From an uncultured Dehalococcoidia bacterium (GTDB lineage Bacteria; Chloroflexota; Dehalococcoidia; Lucifugimonadales; UBA1123): DNA of 64,000 nucleotides. Position 1 is the stretch's first letter, and each line of letters starts with the position of its first letter. The position numbers and the translations under genes were made by a program. Location of the stretch: positions 717,800 to 781,799 of the forward strand of contig OY282441.1 in NCBI GenBank assembly GCA_958296105.1, given 5' to 3'. The notes under the pieces are model-generated. The model did not search any database. It was given only the letters and a program-made list of their open reading frames with translations, and was not told the origin of the DNA. Shown one piece after another: positions 33,706 through 42,180 of the stretch.

Positions 33706-33717
33706 TCTATATATAGA
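33706..33717 (-). promoter_or_regulatory. TCTATATATAGA palindrome upstream of E1beta
   Basis: A perfect 12-base AT palindrome 38 bases upstream of the E1beta start in a GC-rich setting. The same sequence occurs at 31120 and, with slight change, at 35022 and 37590, each time just upstream of a gene, so it may be a promoter or regulator site. Confidence 0.4.
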
Positions 33718-33764
33718 GGGGGACAGAGCGGGCTGGATTCGATTCATGCGAGCGCGGGAGGCGT

Positions 33765-34775
33765 TCACTCCTCAGCGTACACGTTCGCATAGAATCGCTC
33801 CACGCTTGGATATGGGGCGGACTCCACCACGTCGGTGGCTTCGTCTACTATGTCGCGCGCTTCCGATGCGAAGCGCGCTTCGATTTCGTCGGTGAGTAGG
33901 CCGCTCTCTTTCAGCTGAGCGGAGAGGATGATGAGCGGGTCTCGCTTGCGCGCCTCTTCCAGCTCTTCTTTGGACCTGTATCGGGTGTCGTCGTCGTCCG
34001 AGGTGTGGGGCAGGTAGCGCTCGACCTGCGCTTCGATGAAGCTGGGGCCGCCGCCGGAGCGGGCGCGGCTGGCGGCGGCGGCGGTTGCCTCGTACACCGC
34101 TATTATGTCGCAGCCGTCTATCTCGATGCCGGGCATTCCGTATCCCTCAGCGCGCGCGGCTATGCTGTCGACCATCATCTGCTTGGACAGCGGCACGGAT
34201 ATGGCGTATCTGTTGTTCTCGCAGAAGAACACCACTGGCAGTTTGTGTATGGCGGCGAAGTTCATCGCCTCGTGGCAGTCGCCCACGCTGGAAGCGCCAT
34301 CGCCGAAGTAGGCTATGACGACGCTGTCTTCGCCGCGCATCTTGGCGGCGAGCGCCACGCCAACGGCCTGCGGGATGTGCGTTCCGACCACGTTGGATAG
34401 GTTTACGAGGCCGAGCTCGGGGTAAGCGCCGTGGGTGGGGAACTGTCTGGCGCCGCTGAGCGGCTCGCCCTCTTTTGCCAGAAAGCCGCTCATGATCTCC
34501 ACCGGCGTCATGCCGAGCGTGAGCATGACGGCGAGGTCTCGGTAGTAGATGTAGAACTGGTCTTTGCTTCTGTCCAGCGCCCAGACGCTGCCGATCTGTC
34601 CAGCCTCGTGTCCCTGCGAGGAGGCGACTATGGCAGCCTTGCCCTGTCGGTTGAGCATCCATATGCGCTCGTCCAGAGTGCGAACCAGCACCATCTGGCG
34701 GTACATCTCGACCAGATCCTGGTCCGAAGGGCGGGCGGCATGGACTCGGACAGATGCTGTTTCCACGTTTGCCAC
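33765..34775 (-). CDS. 2-oxoacid dehydrogenase E1 alpha subunit (thiamine diphosphate)
   Basis: The 336-residue protein has the thiamine diphosphate motif GDGASSVGDCHEAMNFAAIH through CENNRYAIS (GDG to NN). It also has YYRDLAVMLTLGM and GTHIPQAVGVALAAK near the cofactor site and the phosphorylation-loop region RYLPHTSDDDDTRYRS. With E1beta and E2 it forms a pyruvate, acetoin or branched-chain 2-oxoacid dehydrogenase complex. The E3 gene (lipoamide dehydrogenase) is not in the window. The start is GTG at 34775, with GGAG about 11 bases away. Confidence 0.92.
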   Translation of the reverse strand: MANVETASVRVHAARPSDQDLVEMYRQMVLVRTLDERIWMLNRQGKAAIVASSQGHEAGQIGSVWALDRSKDQFYIYYRDLAVMLTLGMTPVEIMSGFLAKEGEPLSGARQFPTHGAYPELGLVNLSNVVGTHIPQAVGVALAAKMRGEDSVVIAYFGDGASSVGDCHEAMNFAAIHKLPVVFFCENNRYAISVPLSKQMMVDSIAARAEGYGMPGIEIDGCDIIAVYEATAAAASRARSGGGPSFIEAQVERYLPHTSDDDDTRYRSKEELEEARKRDPLIILSAQLKESGLLTDEIEARFASEARDIVDEATDVVESAPYPSVERFYANVYAEE

Positions 34776-34798
34776 TCTACCGACAACTCCCAGTGAAT

Positions 34799-34953
34799 GT
34801 TTCAGGTCCAGTATAACAAGATAGCAAGTCGTTGGCGTCGGCCCCGTCTTGCTCGCTCTGCCGGCAGATCCGGCGAGTATTTCAGGTCAGTATAACAAGT
34901 CGTTGGCGTTGGCCCCGTCTTGCTGGCTCTGCCGGCAGATCCGGCGAGTATTT
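34799..34953. repeat. Tandem direct repeat of about 80 bases upstream of E1 operon
   Basis: TTTCAGGTCCAGTATAACAAG (split: TTTCAGGTCC, AGTATAACAAG) and following bases to GGCGAGTA (34799-34878) are repeated at 34879-34953 with one 8-base deletion and a few changes. Each copy holds TATAAC and the palindrome-like TGCCGGCAGATCCGGCG. The gap 34776-35065 has no gene and carries promoters for the divergent units. Confidence 0.75.
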
Positions 34954-35065
34954 CAACCCATTATAACGCACGAGCCGCCATGTGACAGCCGTCTTCATGC
35001 GCCGCGTTCTGTTGGTCTATGATCTATATATGGATGGAAGGCGAAACGCGCTCGGAGGGTATGAA

Positions 35066-36316
35066 TTGGGCATGAGGCTCTGCGACATCGTATGGCGCGC
35101 CGTTCGAGGGGCGGCCGCGGCGACGGCGGCGGCGTGGCTCTGCTCGTGCGCGGCGCAGATCGCGCACGTGGACGGGGGAGATGCCGAATCGCAGCGCGCC
35201 GAGCGCGTGGAGTGTCAGACGTCGGCATCGGCATCAGCGGACGTGGGCGATTACGGGGCGGCCTCGTTCAACCGCGCGGGGTGGCTCACCGATTTCGGCA
35301 AAAGCTCCGTTCGACTGTCGGAGATCGTATCCGGCGGGGTCGGGCGCGATCAGATACGCCCGATAGACGAGCCGCAGAGCGTGCCAGTCTCGGAGGCGGG
35401 GCGCATGTTCGAGAGCGACGAGGCGGTGATAGCGCTGGAGGTGGGCGGCGAGCGGAGGGCGTATCCGCTGTCGATCCTGATATGGCGCGAGATAGTCAAC
35501 GACGAGATCGGCGGAACGCCGGTGGCGGTGACGTACTGCCCGCTGTGCAATTCGGCGGTGGTGTTCGATGCGCGGGTGGGCGGGCGCGCGCTGGACTTCG
35601 GCACTACGGGAAACCTGCGCGGCAGCGATATGGTGATGTGGGACCGGCAGACCGAAACATGGTGGCAGCAGATCACGGGGGAGGCGATAGTGGGCGAGCT
35701 GACGGGGAGCAGGCTGAAGACGATCCCTTCGGCGGTGGTCTCGTGGCGGCAGTTTCGGAGCGCATATCCGGACGGCTCGGCGCTGTCGGGAGACGCGGGA
35801 ATGGACATGGACTACGACTCTCCCATCTACGGCGGATACGATCAGCCGGGCGGCAAGCCGCAGCTGTTCGCGGGTGAGATAGACGGTCGGCTGGATGCGA
35901 TGGAGCGGGTGCTGGGGGTGACGGTCTGCGGCGCAAGGGTCGCCTACCCGTTCAGTCTGTTCGCGGATCGGCCGGTCGTCAACGACGAGATCGGCGAACA
36001 GGGCGTGGCGCTGATGTTCGAGCGGCGCACGCTGTCGCCGTTTACGTACTACGGCGATGAGCCTGTGCATCGGATAGTCGGCTCGGCCACGGCGTTCCGA
36101 TCATCGGTGGACGGGCGGGCGCTCACGTTCGCGTCGGAGGGAAGGGAGATCGTGGACGTCGAGACGGGTTCGACATGGAACGCTCTGGGCGAGGCGGTGG
36201 ACGGCCCGCTGAAAGGGCGGCGGCTGACTCTGCTCGAACAGGGCAGCCACTTCTGGTTTGCGTGGGCGGCGTTCCACCCGGATACGCTGCTGCGCGAGGC
36301 GGCGGACCTGCATTGA
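35066..36316 (+). CDS. DUF3179-domain lipoprotein
   Basis: The 416-residue protein starts with a signal segment AAAATAAAWLCSCAAQ containing a lipobox-like LCSC. The DUF3179 domain follows, with VTYCPLCNSAVVFDARVGGR, LDFGTTGNLRGSDMVMWDRQT and TWWQQITGEAIVGELTG. Cysteine pairs such as YCPLC suggest redox or metal binding, but the family has no established function. I take TTG at 35066 as start because GGAGGG is seven bases upstream; ATG at 35072 is also possible. Confidence 0.8.
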   Translation: MGMRLCDIVWRAVRGAAAATAAAWLCSCAAQIAHVDGGDAESQRAERVECQTSASASADVGDYGAASFNRAGWLTDFGKSSVRLSEIVSGGVGRDQIRPIDEPQSVPVSEAGRMFESDEAVIALEVGGERRAYPLSILIWREIVNDEIGGTPVAVTYCPLCNSAVVFDARVGGRALDFGTTGNLRGSDMVMWDRQTETWWQQITGEAIVGELTGSRLKTIPSAVVSWRQFRSAYPDGSALSGDAGMDMDYDSPIYGGYDQPGGKPQLFAGEIDGRLDAMERVLGVTVCGARVAYPFSLFADRPVVNDEIGEQGVALMFERRTLSPFTYYGDEPVHRIVGSATAFRSSVDGRALTFASEGREIVDVETGSTWNALGEAVDGPLKGRRLTLLEQGSHFWFAWAAFHPDTLLREAADLH

Positions 36317-36437
36317 TCTTCCGCAGACGGCAGGCTGGAGGCAGCCGCCACGCGCGCGGCGCGAGGAGGCGAGGCGCTTTTGGAACGTCGTCCGTCTGCG
36401 GGGGCGTCCGTGGGGGCGTCTGTGGGGCGGTCGTCGG

Positions 36438-37577
36438 CTAGAACGTGGTGGTGATCTCCTGCGCTCGGCCGCTGCGCGCGGCGACGTAGGCTTTCTCCAT
36501 GACCTCCACGACGTGGCGCGCGTGTTCGATGGTGATGTCCGGAGGTCTGCGCTCGAGGATGCGGCGGGCGAGGTGGGTCAGGCCGGTGGGTATCCACCAC
36601 AGATCGCCCTCTACGGGGTGATCGCTCCACTGCCTCGCCTCGTTGGAGTAGAGGTGGACGGTGGACTCGCGCGTTCGGGTCACGAGGTCGCCGCTGCCGG
36701 ATTCGGTGAGTGTGCCTCTGGATCCGACTATCTCCATGCCCTGCGATCTGCTTGCGGCGCCGTGCCACGCGGCGTTCACGTACACGAATCTGGACTCTCC
36801 GAGATCCAGCAGAATGGAGGTGTTGTCGTCCTCGGTGACGTCTATCTGGCGCTCCTCCTCGGTGCCCTGCATCAGGGTTCGGGTCGGATCCACGGTGCCG
36901 GAGAGGGCGATAACGCGCTTGGCGGGGCCGAGCAAGCCCGTCATGCGCGTTATGGAGTACACCGCCAGATCGTAAACGGGGCCGCCGCCCTTCTGGTAGT
37001 ACCAAGATGCGTCGGTCTTCTCCTCCGGGCGGGTCAGCACGTCTATGCCCGAGTATTCGAGCTGGCGCGAGAAGCGGTCGAAGTAGCCGGTGATCGCTCC
37101 GCCAAGCTGGAAGGCGGGAGCGGTGGCGAACGCAACCGAGCCGATTGCGCCCTCGGCGATCATCTCGCGCATCATCATGTTGGGCGGGTCGAGCATGATG
37201 GAGGGTGCCGCCATTAGGTGGACGGAGTTGGCCTCGGCGGTCTCTATAAGGTGGTTTGCCTGATGGAGATGTCGGCAGAACGGCTTCTCCACGTAGACGT
37301 GCTTGCCGGCTTCGAGTCCTTCGAGCGCGAGGGGGTAGTGGGTAGTGGGCGGGGTGACGATTACGACCAGCTCGGCGTCGCTGTGTTCGAGCAGCTCGGA
37401 GTAGTCGCCGTAAGCCTCCGCGCCGCCCACGAACTCCGCCACCTTGCGCGCCCTATCGACCTCGATGTCGCAGATCGCGGTGACGTCTAGGATGTCCTGC
37501 TCGACCGCCTCCGGGAGGTAGTACTTCAGGAACACGTCTCCGGTGCCGACGAAAGCCACTTTTACGCTGTCGGGCAT
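36438..37577 (-). CDS. Gfo/Idh/MocA-family NAD(P)-dependent oxidoreductase 1
   Basis: The 379-residue enzyme has a Rossmann domain starting VKVAFVGTGDVFLKYYLP, the family signature VEKPFCRH (about residues 97-104), and the C-terminal alpha/beta domain with KGGGPVYDLAVYSITRM. Such enzymes oxidise sugars, inositols or related compounds. It is followed downstream by a second family member on the same strand orientation after 29 bases (37607-38683 lies upstream in transcription). An AGGAG ribosome site precedes the ATG. Confidence 0.9.
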   Translation of the reverse strand: MPDSVKVAFVGTGDVFLKYYLPEAVEQDILDVTAICDIEVDRARKVAEFVGGAEAYGDYSELLEHSDAELVVIVTPPTTHYPLALEGLEAGKHVYVEKPFCRHLHQANHLIETAEANSVHLMAAPSIMLDPPNMMMREMIAEGAIGSVAFATAPAFQLGGAITGYFDRFSRQLEYSGIDVLTRPEEKTDASWYYQKGGGPVYDLAVYSITRMTGLLGPAKRVIALSGTVDPTRTLMQGTEEERQIDVTEDDNTSILLDLGESRFVYVNAAWHGAASRSQGMEIVGSRGTLTESGSGDLVTRTRESTVHLYSNEARQWSDHPVEGDLWWIPTGLTHLARRILERRPPDITIEHARHVVEVMEKAYVAARSGRAQEITTTF

Positions 37578-37589
37578 TGGAACTACTCC

Positions 37590-37601
37590 TCTATATATAG
37601 G
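37590..37601 (-). promoter_or_regulatory. CTATATATAG palindrome between the two Gfo/Idh/MocA genes
   Basis: CTATATATAG (37591-37600) lies 13 bases upstream of the start at 37577 and overlaps the region just before the ribosome site. It resembles the palindromes at 31120 and 33706. Confidence 0.35.
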
Positions 37602-37606
37602 TATGG

Positions 37607-38683
37607 TCAGTGCGGTATGGTCACTGCCTGCCGCGTCTCGGAAGATCGGAACACGCCGTCGAGAACGCGCTGGACATGAAGGCCCTCCTCGCCGGGGATG
37701 GGATAGGGCGCGCCGCCCTGAACGGCGTCCGAGAACAGCCTGAACTGCGTCTCGTACATGAGCGCGGGGGTTACGTCTATCTCTTCCGGGCGCGCCTCGA
37801 CGAGGGGGCCGGCTTCGGAATCGAGCCTGAACAGGCGGTTCTCATCGGATGGGGGGCCTAGGGTTTCGAGGGCGAGCAGCTGCGCCTCGCTGCCGTAGAC
37901 TCGCAGGACGCGCCGCCCCTGGAAGTTCGGAACGCTGGCGTAGCATTCGAGCATCCCCTGCGCGCCGCTCTGGAACTTGGTCAGCACGGACGCCGTATCT
38001 TCGATGTCGCGCTGGCGTGTCAGCGTGTCGCAGAAGCTGAACACCTCGCTGACGCGGCCGAGCAGGAAGATCATGGTGTCCAGGGCGTGAACGCCGTCGT
38101 CCAGCATTGGGCCGCCTCCGCCGATCCTCTTGGTCTGCCGCCAAGCCATTTGGCGGGTGGCGGTCAGGCTGAAGATGTCTTCGTCTCTGCCGGTGTCCTG
38201 TGGGACGGACGGGTTCCACCATACGGAATAGCGCGCGTGGACGGCGAGCGGGCGGCCGATGTCTCCCGCCTCGATCAGCTGCTTCATGCGCTGGTGGTAT
38301 GCGTTGAAGCGCATCATGGTCGCGTGGCCGAGTATGACGCCGTTCTCGCGGCAGACGCTGACCATCCGCTCTGCCTGCGCCACGCTGACGGCCATGGGCT
38401 TCTCGCTAAGGACGTGTCTGCCTGCGCGCGCGGCTTGGATGGCGTTCTCGGCGTGGACGAACGGGGGAGTAGCGAGATAGACAGCGTGGACTTCGGGGTC
38501 GGCGAGCATCTCTTCGGCGGTCTCGTAGACCCGTCCGCCGAAGCTGTCCGCCGTGGACTTGGCGCGCTCGGCGTGGATGTCGGTTATGCCCACGAACCTG
38601 GCGCCTTCGGCTTCGAGTATCCCGTCCGGAATGGTTCGATTGGCGATTCCGCCGGCTCCGATCACTCCCCAGCCTACGGTCAT
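37607..38683 (-). CDS. Gfo/Idh/MocA-family NAD(P)-dependent oxidoreductase 2
   Basis: The 358-residue enzyme begins TVGWGVIGAGGIANRTIPDG (NAD motif GxGxxA), has VYLATPPFVHAENAI, the EKP signature LSEKPMAVS, and RIGGGGPMLDDGVHALDTM in the C-terminal domain. The start is the ATG at 38683, with GAGGAG upstream; the longer open frame is not supported. It forms a probable two-gene operon with oxidoreductase 1. Together with three enolase-superfamily enzymes it suggests breakdown of sugar acids or other carbohydrate derivatives. Confidence 0.9.
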   Translation of the reverse strand: MTVGWGVIGAGGIANRTIPDGILEAEGARFVGITDIHAERAKSTADSFGGRVYETAEEMLADPEVHAVYLATPPFVHAENAIQAARAGRHVLSEKPMAVSVAQAERMVSVCRENGVILGHATMMRFNAYHQRMKQLIEAGDIGRPLAVHARYSVWWNPSVPQDTGRDEDIFSLTATRQMAWRQTKRIGGGGPMLDDGVHALDTMIFLLGRVSEVFSFCDTLTRQRDIEDTASVLTKFQSGAQGMLECYASVPNFQGRRVLRVYGSEAQLLALETLGPPSDENRLFRLDSEAGPLVEARPEEIDVTPALMYETQFRLFSDAVQGGAPYPIPGEEGLHVQRVLDGVFRSSETRQAVTIPH

Positions 38684-38783
38684 GTTCTGTCTCCTCGCGT
38701 CTGAACTGAATTGGGCAGCCGCCGCGCAGCGGACGATAGGCGGGAGTGTATAGCCGAGATTGGGGGGTGTCAACTTCCGAGAC

Positions 38784-38812
38784 TTGACATAGCCTCGATA
38801 TAGTGGTCATAT
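38784..38812 (+). promoter_or_regulatory. Predicted promoter of the Opp-type transporter operon
   Basis: A perfect TTGACA (38784-38789), a 17-base spacer and TCATAT (38807-38812) lie about 75 bases upstream of the binding-protein start. Confidence 0.55.
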
Positions 38813-38888
38813 AGGAGCGAATTTGGAGATGGCACAGTGCGCCAGTCATGTCTGGCGTCCGAATCCACAAGGAGTTGCGAGGCGTATA

Positions 38889-41087
38889 ATGAACATTGTT
38901 TGTGGCATATTACACTCACGAATGGCGACATTCGGGGTTGGGCTAGTGCTGTCGCTCGCGTTGGCGCTGGCGGTGGCGTGCTCGTCCGATCCCGAGACCA
39001 TCGTGGTGGAGAAAGAAGTCGTCAGGACCGTCGAGGTGCCGGGTGAAACGGTGGTCAAGGAGGTCGTCAAGACCGTCGAGGTCGAGAAGCCCGTAGTCGT
39101 CGAGAAAGAGGTGGTCAGAGAGGTGGTCAAGACCGTCGAGGTCGAGAAGCCTATCGAGGTGGTCAGAGAGGTGGTCAAGACCGTCGAGGTCGAGAAGCCT
39201 GTCGAGGTCATCAGAGAGGTGGTCAAGACCGTCGAGGTGGTCAAGACCGTCGAGGTGGCTGCCCCCGAAATCATGGCATACAGCGAGTCTCCGGCCTTGG
39301 CGCAGCAGGTTGCCGCCGGGCTCTTGCCGCCGGTGGAGGAGCGTCTGCCGGATGAGCCGTGGGTCATACCTACGCAGGAGATAGGCAAGTACGGCGGCAC
39401 GCTGCACAGGGCTTATCTTGGCTACTCGGACATCTGGAACTGGCTGAGGCTGTCGCGCGCTCCGGTGGCGCGGTGGACGACGGACGGGGCGGGCGCGATT
39501 CCGTCAGCGGTGAAGAGGTGGGAGATCTCGGATGGAGGAAAGAAGTTCACTTTCCACATGCGAAAGGGGATGAGGTGGTCGGACGGCGAGCCTGTGACCA
39601 TGGAAGACGCGCGCTTCGCGTGGGAAGACGTGATCGGCAACGATGAGATCAACCCCTCTCCCAGCCCGCTGGTTTCGGTGGAGGGACAGCTGCCCGAGTT
39701 CGAGGTGGTGGATGACTGGACGTTCAGCCTGACGTTCCACAAGCCCAACTACACCTTCGTGAAGGCGCTGCCGCAGGCCGGGTTCGGGTGGATACGGTTC
39801 TTCCTGCCCTCGCACTGGGCGAAGCAGTTCCACGGCGACTACGCGGACGCCAGCTCGCTGACCGCGCTGATGACGGCGGACGATCTGGACACGTGGCCTG
39901 ATCTGTTCGACAGGCACGTCAACGGCTACTACCGCGAGGACGTCAACCAGCCCACGCTGCACCCTTGGATCATGCGGGGCAAGTGGGGCGACTCTCGCGT
40001 GGTGGCGGAGCGCAACCCGTACTTCTGGGCGGTGGACACGGCGGGCAACCAGCTTCCATACATCGACAGGCTGATCTATGATCTTGCCGAGAACGGCGAG
40101 GTCATACAGCTTCGCGCGATAGCGGGCGAGCTGGAGGTGCAGGGACGGCACATCAAGCTGACCTCGTACCCAACGCTTCAGGAGAACCGCGACAAGGGGG
40201 ACTACAGCGTAAAGCTCTGGCCGGAGTACGGCGGCTCGAACGTGGTGCTGTGGTTCAACCAGACGTGGAGAGGGCCTGAGGTCGAATACTTCAAGAACGT
40301 GGACTTCCGCCGCGCGCTGTCGGTGGCGGTGGACCGCAACACCATCAACGAGGTATCGTTCCTCGGCGTGGCAACGCCGCGCAACTACATGCCATCGCCG
40401 GGCCATCCGCACCATCCGGGGCCGCAGTACGATACGCTGTGGACTCAGTACGACCCCGAAATGGCGAACCAGATGCTGGACGCGGCCGGTCTGGGCAGGA
40501 AGGACAGCGAGGGCTTCCGCCTCATGGCCAACGGGGATCGGATGTCGCTGTCCATCATCATGTTCGAGGGCTACGCCGACTGGGCGGACGCCACCGAGCA
40601 GGTGATAGCCGACTGGGAGAAGGTGGGAATACACGCCACCATGCGGGTGGGGACGCGCAGCAACATCGGGCAGGAGTGGCAAGCCAACGAGGGCATGATC
40701 TACAACCACCCGATGGATACCGCCGGCTTCACCTTCGCGGAGGCCGGTCCCAAGACGGCGTTCGCATACGGTCTCGTCTCCCCGCTGTGGCGCGAGTGGT
40801 TCAACTCCGATGGCGAGGAGGGGGTCAGGCCCCCGGACAAGATCATCGAGATACACGAACAGCACGAGGTAGGGCCGACTCTTCCTATAGAAGAGAGCAA
40901 CGCGCTTGCCAAGTCCATATACCAGTACCACGCCGAGAATCAGTACGGCATATCGCTCATCGGGCTGCGCCCGGAGCCGTTCGTGGTGAGCAACCGCATC
41001 GGCAACTTCCCGGAAGAGGCGTTCGTGTTCTGGCCGCTTCGCTCCCCCAACAACGGCTTCCCGGAGACGTGGTTCTTCAGGCGCTAA
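38889..41087 (+). CDS. ABC transporter substrate-binding lipoprotein (SBP family 5)
   Basis: The 732-residue protein has a signal peptide with lipobox LALAVACSS. Next comes a spacer of about 90 residues made of imperfect VEKPVEVVREVVKTVE-type repeats, and then the SBP_bac_5 domain (YGGTLHRAYLGYSDIWNWL, RKGMRWSDGEPVTMEDARFAWEDV, FRRALSVAVDRNTIN). It captures oligopeptides or other solutes outside the membrane for the importer encoded downstream. The Val/Glu/Lys repeat probably forms a stalk; such stalks are frequent in Chloroflexi binding proteins. The start at 38889 is chosen because the signal peptide begins there. Confidence 0.9.
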   Translation: MNIVCGILHSRMATFGVGLVLSLALALAVACSSDPETIVVEKEVVRTVEVPGETVVKEVVKTVEVEKPVVVEKEVVREVVKTVEVEKPIEVVREVVKTVEVEKPVEVIREVVKTVEVVKTVEVAAPEIMAYSESPALAQQVAAGLLPPVEERLPDEPWVIPTQEIGKYGGTLHRAYLGYSDIWNWLRLSRAPVARWTTDGAGAIPSAVKRWEISDGGKKFTFHMRKGMRWSDGEPVTMEDARFAWEDVIGNDEINPSPSPLVSVEGQLPEFEVVDDWTFSLTFHKPNYTFVKALPQAGFGWIRFFLPSHWAKQFHGDYADASSLTALMTADDLDTWPDLFDRHVNGYYREDVNQPTLHPWIMRGKWGDSRVVAERNPYFWAVDTAGNQLPYIDRLIYDLAENGEVIQLRAIAGELEVQGRHIKLTSYPTLQENRDKGDYSVKLWPEYGGSNVVLWFNQTWRGPEVEYFKNVDFRRALSVAVDRNTINEVSFLGVATPRNYMPSPGHPHHPGPQYDTLWTQYDPEMANQMLDAAGLGRKDSEGFRLMANGDRMSLSIIMFEGYADWADATEQVIADWEKVGIHATMRVGTRSNIGQEWQANEGMIYNHPMDTAGFTFAEAGPKTAFAYGLVSPLWREWFNSDGEEGVRPPDKIIEIHEQHEVGPTLPIEESNALAKSIYQYHAENQYGISLIGLRPEPFVVSNRIGNFPEEAFVFWPLRSPNNGFPETWFFRR

Positions 41088-41193
41088 CGGGCGGATCGTG
41101 AATAACATGGGATCGGGGGGGCGCGAGGGCGGCTTCCCGATCCCATGAGGACGCCAGCCACGTTCCAGCAGACGCGGCGGCAGGTGGGGATAC

Positions 41194-42177
41194 TTGATCC
41201 AATTCTTGGCCAAACGACTGGCGATATACGTCCCAATGCTGGCGCTGATGTCCATTGTCTCGTTCGGCATCATAGAAGCGCCTCCGGGCGACTACCTCGA
41301 CGACTACGTGGCGCTGCTGAAAGCCAGCGGCGAGTACGACGAGGGGGACGCCCAACGGCTGGAGAGGCGCTACGGTCTCGACAGCCCGTTCTACGTGCGC
41401 TACTGGAAGTGGGTCAGCGGAGTCGTGCGCTGGGACCTGGGCGACTCTCTCGAATTTCGCCGCCCGGTCAACGAGCTGGTCAACGACCGACTGGCGATGA
41501 CCGTTGTGCTGGGCGTGTTCACTGTGGTATTCACGTGGACGATGGCCATACCCATCGGGATAATCTCCGCAGTCAAGCAGTACTCGTTCATAGACTACGC
41601 CTTCACCTTCCTATCCTATCTGGGCGTGGGGACGCCCAACTTCCTGCTTGCGCTGGTGCTGATGTGGACGGCGTTCTCGGTGTTCGGGGTCAGCATCACG
41701 GGCCTGTTCTCGGACGAGTACATAGATGCGCCGTGGAGCTTGGGAAAGATCTGGGACATGTTCACGCACATGTGGGTTCCCATGCTGATACTTGGGACGG
41801 ACGGGACGGCGAGGCTGACTAGGATACTGCGCGCCAACCTGCTGGACGAGCTTGGCAAGCCCTACGTGGAGACTGCGCGCAGCAAGGGGCTTTCGGAGTG
41901 GAGGCTGATTCTCAAGTACCCCGTGAGAATCGCGCTCAACCCGTTCGTCAGCACGGCGGGCTGGACGCTGCCGACTCTGTTTTCGGGAAGCCTGATAGTG
42001 GCGCAGGTGATGAGCCTTCCCACCGTTGGGCCTCTGCTGCTCAAGGCGCTCCAGTCTCAGGACATGTACATGGCGGGGTCGATCGTGCTGATACTCACCG
42101 CGCTCACGCTGGTCGGCACTCTGCTTTCGGACATAGTTCTCGGGTTCATGGACCCGCGCATTAGAATGGGGGCCTGA
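41194..42177 (+). CDS. Oligopeptide-type ABC transporter permease 1 (DppB/OppB-like)
   Basis: In the 327-residue protein FLAKRLAIYVPMLALMSIVSF is the first membrane helix, and RRYGLDSPFYVRYWKWVSGVVRWDLGDS is the usual periplasmic part. The EAA loop reads YVETARSKGLSEWRLILKYPVRIALNP. Five or six hydrophobic helices fit the family. The start is TTG at 41194, with GGTGGGGA upstream. It is the first permease of the importer and four bases from the next gene. Confidence 0.9.
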   Translation: MIQFLAKRLAIYVPMLALMSIVSFGIIEAPPGDYLDDYVALLKASGEYDEGDAQRLERRYGLDSPFYVRYWKWVSGVVRWDLGDSLEFRRPVNELVNDRLAMTVVLGVFTVVFTWTMAIPIGIISAVKQYSFIDYAFTFLSYLGVGTPNFLLALVLMWTAFSVFGVSITGLFSDEYIDAPWSLGKIWDMFTHMWVPMLILGTDGTARLTRILRANLLDELGKPYVETARSKGLSEWRLILKYPVRIALNPFVSTAGWTLPTLFSGSLIVAQVMSLPTVGPLLLKALQSQDMYMAGSIVLILTALTLVGTLLSDIVLGFMDPRIRMGA

Positions 42178-42180
42178 GCG

